Shown: positions 61,601 through 64,000 of the stretch, piece after piece
Layout of the letters: the number at the start of each line of letters is the position of its first letter
How positions within the stretch are numbered: position 1 is the first letter of the stretch
Assembly (NCBI GenBank): GCA_017445905.1
Contig: JAFSRX010000024.1
Coordinates: 62,001 to 126,000, forward strand
Length of the DNA stretch: 64,000 nucleotides
From: Eubacterium sp.
GTDB lineage: Bacteria; Bacillota; Clostridia; Oscillospirales; Acutalibacteraceae
Reading direction: 5' to 3'
Notes under the pieces: generated by a model
What the model was told of the DNA's origin: nothing
Database searches by the model: none
Seen by the model: the letters and a program-made list of their open reading frames with translations, nothing else
Program-made: the position numbers and the translations under genes

Positions 61601-63888
61601 CGTCTGCAACATATTCCTTAACTGCAAATAAGGACATGCAGCAGGCATTTAATAATGTTCAGCTGCCGGATGAATGCGACGACAGAAATCTTGTTTATAT
61701 CCGTGCTATCGTGAACGGTGATATTGCAATAAACGGAATAAATGCAATTATCGGGGAGCTTTCCGGTGATGCAGCAATTAATAATGTTCAGATAACGGGA
61801 GCTAAGATAACTGCAATAACTCAGCTTGATGCACCCGAAATAAGCTCGAATACAACATTTGAAGATAATTCTCTTGTTTTCGATACTGACTCAGTATCAA
61901 TAAAAGATACAAATGGTGGCGCAGAGGTTTATTATTCGGTTGACGGCAGCGAATTTGAACTCTATAAAGGCAAATTCAATCCGTTTTCAGAATCTGCAAA
62001 AGCAGGGGATAAGGCAGTTGTTAAAGCTTATTCATATTTCAATGAGATTTATTCGGAAACCGTTAGAACAACCTTTACCTATGCGGGCGATAATATTAAT
62101 CAGTTCTCGTTTGATTCTTTCAGCGAAAACGTTTATGAGGGCAAGGTGTTCTCAAATGGCGGTGCATTCGGAAAAAGCGCAAGGATGAGCGCATATGCCG
62201 ACGGTCAGAATCTCTATGTTCCTCTCTGGAATGATGAGAAAAAAGCCTTTTCAATAGCTCCTGATGATGGCGCAAAATGGAGCGAGTATTCAGGCTTTAC
62301 CTTTGAACTTTCAACGGCAGGATATAAGAATATTCGTTTGAGTATGAAAGCATATACAACGAATCTTGGACCGTTAAGCGTTTCTCTTGACTACAGCTTG
62401 AACGGAAATGATTGGCATAATATTGTTCAATATGCCGACCTTTACGCAAACGGTAATCTCAATCAGCTTTTCAGTAAAGAATTACTCCCGGAGGAATGCG
62501 ATAATAAAACAAAGGTTTATTTAAGAATAAGAACTGAGGAAAACGAAACATTTTCTCACGAGGTTCTTCATAACAACCAGTCAAAGGGCAATCTATATAT
62601 CAACGATGTTTTCTTCAGTGGTGATGAAAACTCAGATATCAAAATGCCATACACTAATAAAACCTCAGATTACTTCGGTGATTCGGGAACAATTAAGTAT
62701 TATTCTGTTGATGATTATCCGATGTTCTATACTGTATCTGACACAACTGGCAAAACGATTCTATCCGGAAGATACAGCGAAAGCGGAATTTCAATTACAT
62801 CTGCTTCTGCATTCAGTAAACTGCAGACTGGCGGATATAAAGTCAGCGTAAGAGCAGGGGACGACGATGATTCAAGTGCAACGAACGTAAGAACATATTA
62901 TTATAAGGGAAGCAGTATCGCTGAGTTTGATTTCGACGGTAAAAATACTCTGATTGAAGATTATCTTGATGCTGAGTCAACAACCGTTTCAAATAGCGGA
63001 GGAAGTGTTGCATCAACGTTATCGTTCTATCCAAATGCTGCCGATAAAACAGCTTTTTCCTATGGCGATAAATATGGAATTAAATCTTCTTATACTGTAG
63101 AAAATCCTTTCGTTGCAACAAAGAATCTCGATAATCCGTCGGGTAACGGTTATTATCTGATTAAAACAAATACAAAGGGATATCATAGCATAACCCTGGG
63201 TGCTGAACAGATTTGCTCGAATAAAGCTCCGAGGGATTGGGGAATTGCTTATTCAACAAACGGAACAAACTATACTTTTGTTGAGAAGTCTAACGTAAGA
63301 GCCGTCAGCAACGATGCATTTGATTCAACAGTTGAAACCTATAATAATTTCAGACTTCCGAGTCAGTGCGATGATAAAGATGAGCTTTATATTAAGATAT
63401 TCATCAACGGTGGCGAAGCTGTTGACGGTACTGAGCTTGCCGACGTAACAAAGGGTAACTGCGGAATTAATAATGTTGAAATAAGCGGCGTTGAGATTCC
63501 GAAGGAAGTCAGCGTTACCATCGATACTTTCCTTCTTGAAAGCAAGGATAAGATGAACGAGAGTTGCCCCGTTTCATCAACTATAACAATTAATGATGAA
63601 ACAGTCAGCGAGCATAAAAACAGTGTTACGTTAACTCTTATTGAGGGCGAAAAATACACTGCTTATATCTCAGCAAATAAAACTTTCGAAAAGAAAGTAA
63701 CTTTCACTGCTGAAAAAGATTTAGTTCTCAGCGAGGGCATTATTGCGCTCGATCTCGACGGTAACGGCGTTATCAATGCCAAGGATTATTCCCGTATTAT
63801 AAGAATAACCAATGATGCTCAGGAAAAAGCCTTTGAAGAAGCTTTTGAAAACTTCATCAATAAAAAATCAGATGGCTTTAGCTACTAA
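58630..63888 (+). CDS. Giant secreted CotH-family protein with carbohydrate-binding-like repeats and half dockerin
   Basis: A 1752-residue exported protein (signal peptide about residues 1-32). The CotH kinase-like domain spans about residues 180-630, with YGSYQLCEKVEI, GYVFEMEIS and LYAGPAWDFDNAL. Then come an MBG-like repeat and three related modules of about 200 residues, each with a ...LPxxCDD/N... motif and a NNVxISG-type end (about 860-1060, 1160-1340 and 1430-1630). It ends with one dockerin-like loop ALDLDGNGVINAKDYSRIIRI. CotH proteins phosphorylate spore coat proteins, but secreted long members have other or unknown targets. The start follows GGTGAT. Confidence 0.85.
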   Translation: MKKSKKIISIILTLVLSTSAFFAVPMTSSAVSKAGDLESAGLEFWADPENSLTVSDINAFIGNQSKTTMTGAVGVYKRSTSSDYYYLFLPSNADCSNLKVWFTAASASVNGKTVESGKNTDVFKDIDEGGFKKDYTLKLNSTSYNLVAIKSGDVGTIYVDTESGSIKSINGSSDHSVSEAGSVLVINPQGEVEYDGDMESFKGRGNATWSTGSTKNPYGLKLAQSTSLMGLGKGKKWVLLANSNDSNSLLKNQIIYDFSKYIGINYQPTCHPVDLYVNQQYYGSYQLCEKVEIKSARVDINDSYEALEIANGTSDPQTGAITPADFSTMSNFTTRVFNADGSRNTNSASGANSYAHTVGTRKVSGTTSGLSFNDLNDPIDITGGYVFEMEISNRWANETTGFCAYNRQGWVVKSHDYVSRNMANYCYDLLYALGSAIYNGGTVPSTSTTTTCSSLSNLSVISYGAKSVTNPAPAEQYQGKRWSDIMDADSATRNYWIQEFFKNIDASITSNYFYKDSDSFDSKLYAGPAWDFDNALEYDRSGQYRWGMNRSDTSGWYAKNSRIYSWREGDHSTAYTSNNQAPLGFYAALATNCSDFDLMAKSEWYSNVAPAIDVLLGNKTDPNGVLKSTAEYADAIKKTGTMNNIRHDKNSSNEYDVSSVTNGINNWVSERRTWINNEFGTVSISNCTVDAIDEQSVTGREIKPEVKVSYKGVELKKGKDYSVSYSNNISSGTANVVVSGMGYYSGERTEHFTIKAGSLIGTSVTIREGAYKDEVLIPRIIDKENVEINDFINYQWYSDDTAISGATDREYTVKASDAGKTLTLKITGDGVNLDELTITSNPCTVYAGEKPENYTETLASWDYDYISDTSNLVNADESGETYYYNATSGMNAQSAKLRGSVNATDSSKIKWSGIGEEYKNGSPSGKAQVPLMGTSKSDNIAWGEYPYFEASVSTKQYENITFSAKLGGTKKGPRDWKLQYSVDGKTFKDVSSATYSLTANKDMQQAFNNVQLPDECDDRNLVYIRAIVNGDIAINGINAIIGELSGDAAINNVQITGAKITAITQLDAPEISSNTTFEDNSLVFDTDSVSIKDTNGGAEVYYSVDGSEFELYKGKFNPFSESAKAGDKAVVKAYSYFNEIYSETVRTTFTYAGDNINQFSFDSFSENVYEGKVFSNGGAFGKSARMSAYADGQNLYVPLWNDEKKAFSIAPDDGAKWSEYSGFTFELSTAGYKNIRLSMKAYTTNLGPLSVSLDYSLNGNDWHNIVQYADLYANGNLNQLFSKELLPEECDNKTKVYLRIRTEENETFSHEVLHNNQSKGNLYINDVFFSGDENSDIKMPYTNKTSDYFGDSGTIKYYSVDDYPMFYTVSDTTGKTILSGRYSESGISITSASAFSKLQTGGYKVSVRAGDDDDSSATNVRTYYYKGSSIAEFDFDGKNTLIEDYLDAESTTVSNSGGSVASTLSFYPNAADKTAFSYGDKYGIKSSYTVENPFVATKNLDNPSGNGYYLIKTNTKGYHSITLGAEQICSNKAPRDWGIAYSTNGTNYTFVEKSNVRAVSNDAFDSTVETYNNFRLPSQCDDKDELYIKIFINGGEAVDGTELADVTKGNCGINNVEISGVEIPKEVSVTIDTFLLESKDKMNESCPVSSTITINDETVSEHKNSVTLTLIEGEKYTAYISANKTFEKKVTFTAEKDLVLSEGIIALDLDGNGVINAKDYSRIIRITNDAQEKAFEEAFENFINKKSDGFSY

Positions 63889-63907
63889 TTAAATATTCAG
63901 ATAAAAT

Positions 63908-63938
63908 AAAGGATGTCTCACTTAGTGAAACATCCTTT
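63908..63938. terminator. Terminator between convergent genes
   Basis: AAAGGATGT(C)TCAC pairs with GTGAAACATCCTTT (one bulge) around TTA, followed by ATTT. It lies between the CotH gene and the minus-strand fragment. Confidence 0.75.
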
Positions 63939-63949
63939 ATTTCATCTTC

Positions 63950-64000
63950 TTATCTGCATCTTACCCAGAAGGCAAGCTCACCGAGCTCGCTTCCGCTAAG
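63950..64000 (-). CDS. C-terminal fragment of an unidentified gene
   Basis: On the minus strand the last 51 bases read 16 codons (ending LGELAFWVRCR) then TAA. They lie just past a convergent terminator. The sequence looks coding, but it is too short to name. Confidence 0.45.
   Translation of the reverse strand, partial: LSGSELGELAFWVRCR

Overview
The window reads as chromosome of a low-GC, endospore-forming member of the Clostridia, most likely an Oscillospiraceae/Ruminococcaceae gut or rumen bacterium. This is inferred from: a GerA-type spore germination operon and a CotH-family protein; very long secreted proteins with fibronectin III, RCC1 and MBG-like modules; two dockerin-like C-termini; GH3 and GH51 glycosidases; a 445-residue Firmicutes-type glutamine synthetase; and GGAGG/GGTGAT ribosome binding sites. 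No species can be named from the sequence alone.

Layout. 0-0.5 kb: start of a citrate synthase gene on the minus strand. 0.7-4.3 kb: gerA-gerB-gerC on the minus strand, facing a DUF421/DUF4363 pair. 5.2-7.4 kb: a minus-strand group of alpha/beta hydrolase, DUF4430 lipoprotein and HprK-like kinase. 7.4-13.2 kb: mltG, the NAD(P)HX repair gene nnr, a lipoprotein and a GH3 beta-glucosidase. 13.2-21.5 kb: a foldback repeat, a secreted LCAT-like lipase, a giant secreted transglutaminase-fold protein, rpsU with an inserted repeat, and a secreted peptidase-like fibronectin III protein. 21.6-25.8 kb: aroQ, efp, a zinc-ribbon protein, a CapA-like protein and glnA. 26.2-30.0 kb: a mosaic secreted RCC1/lipase protein.

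30.2-45.5 kb holds a compact phage-derived block. In order it carries ImmA-like peptidase, repressor, Cro-like regulator, terminase, portal, scaffold, N4-gp56-type capsid protein, connector-like protein, gp10-like protein, two ejection-like paralogues, BppU/collagen fibre, holin and endolysin. I find no integrase, replication genes or contractile/long-tail set, so it resembles a short-tailed (podovirus-like) element that is defective, a satellite or domesticated. Four copies of a 15-bp operator surround its divergent control region.

45.6-46.3 kb holds tRNA-Ser(GGA) followed by three exact 178-bp tandem units. Each unit carries the tRNA terminator, an inverted copy of the tRNA 3' end, a conserved two-hairpin core and a direct copy of the acceptor end. 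The same core with the same architecture, but using rpsU sequence, sits behind rpsU at 18.6-18.9 kb. I regard this as the most interesting unexplained structure here.

46.4-64 kb: a RibU-like ECF substrate-binding protein, a second HprK-like kinase with a PqqD-like (RRE-fold) partner and an exported dockerin-like protein; aminopeptidase P; GH51 arabinofuranosidase; a metallophosphoesterase; a PTS-like membrane protein lacking the usual phosphorylation cysteine; and a VTC / DUF4956 / DUF4353 / CotH cluster ending in a 1752-residue secreted protein. A gene fragment on the minus strand closes the window.
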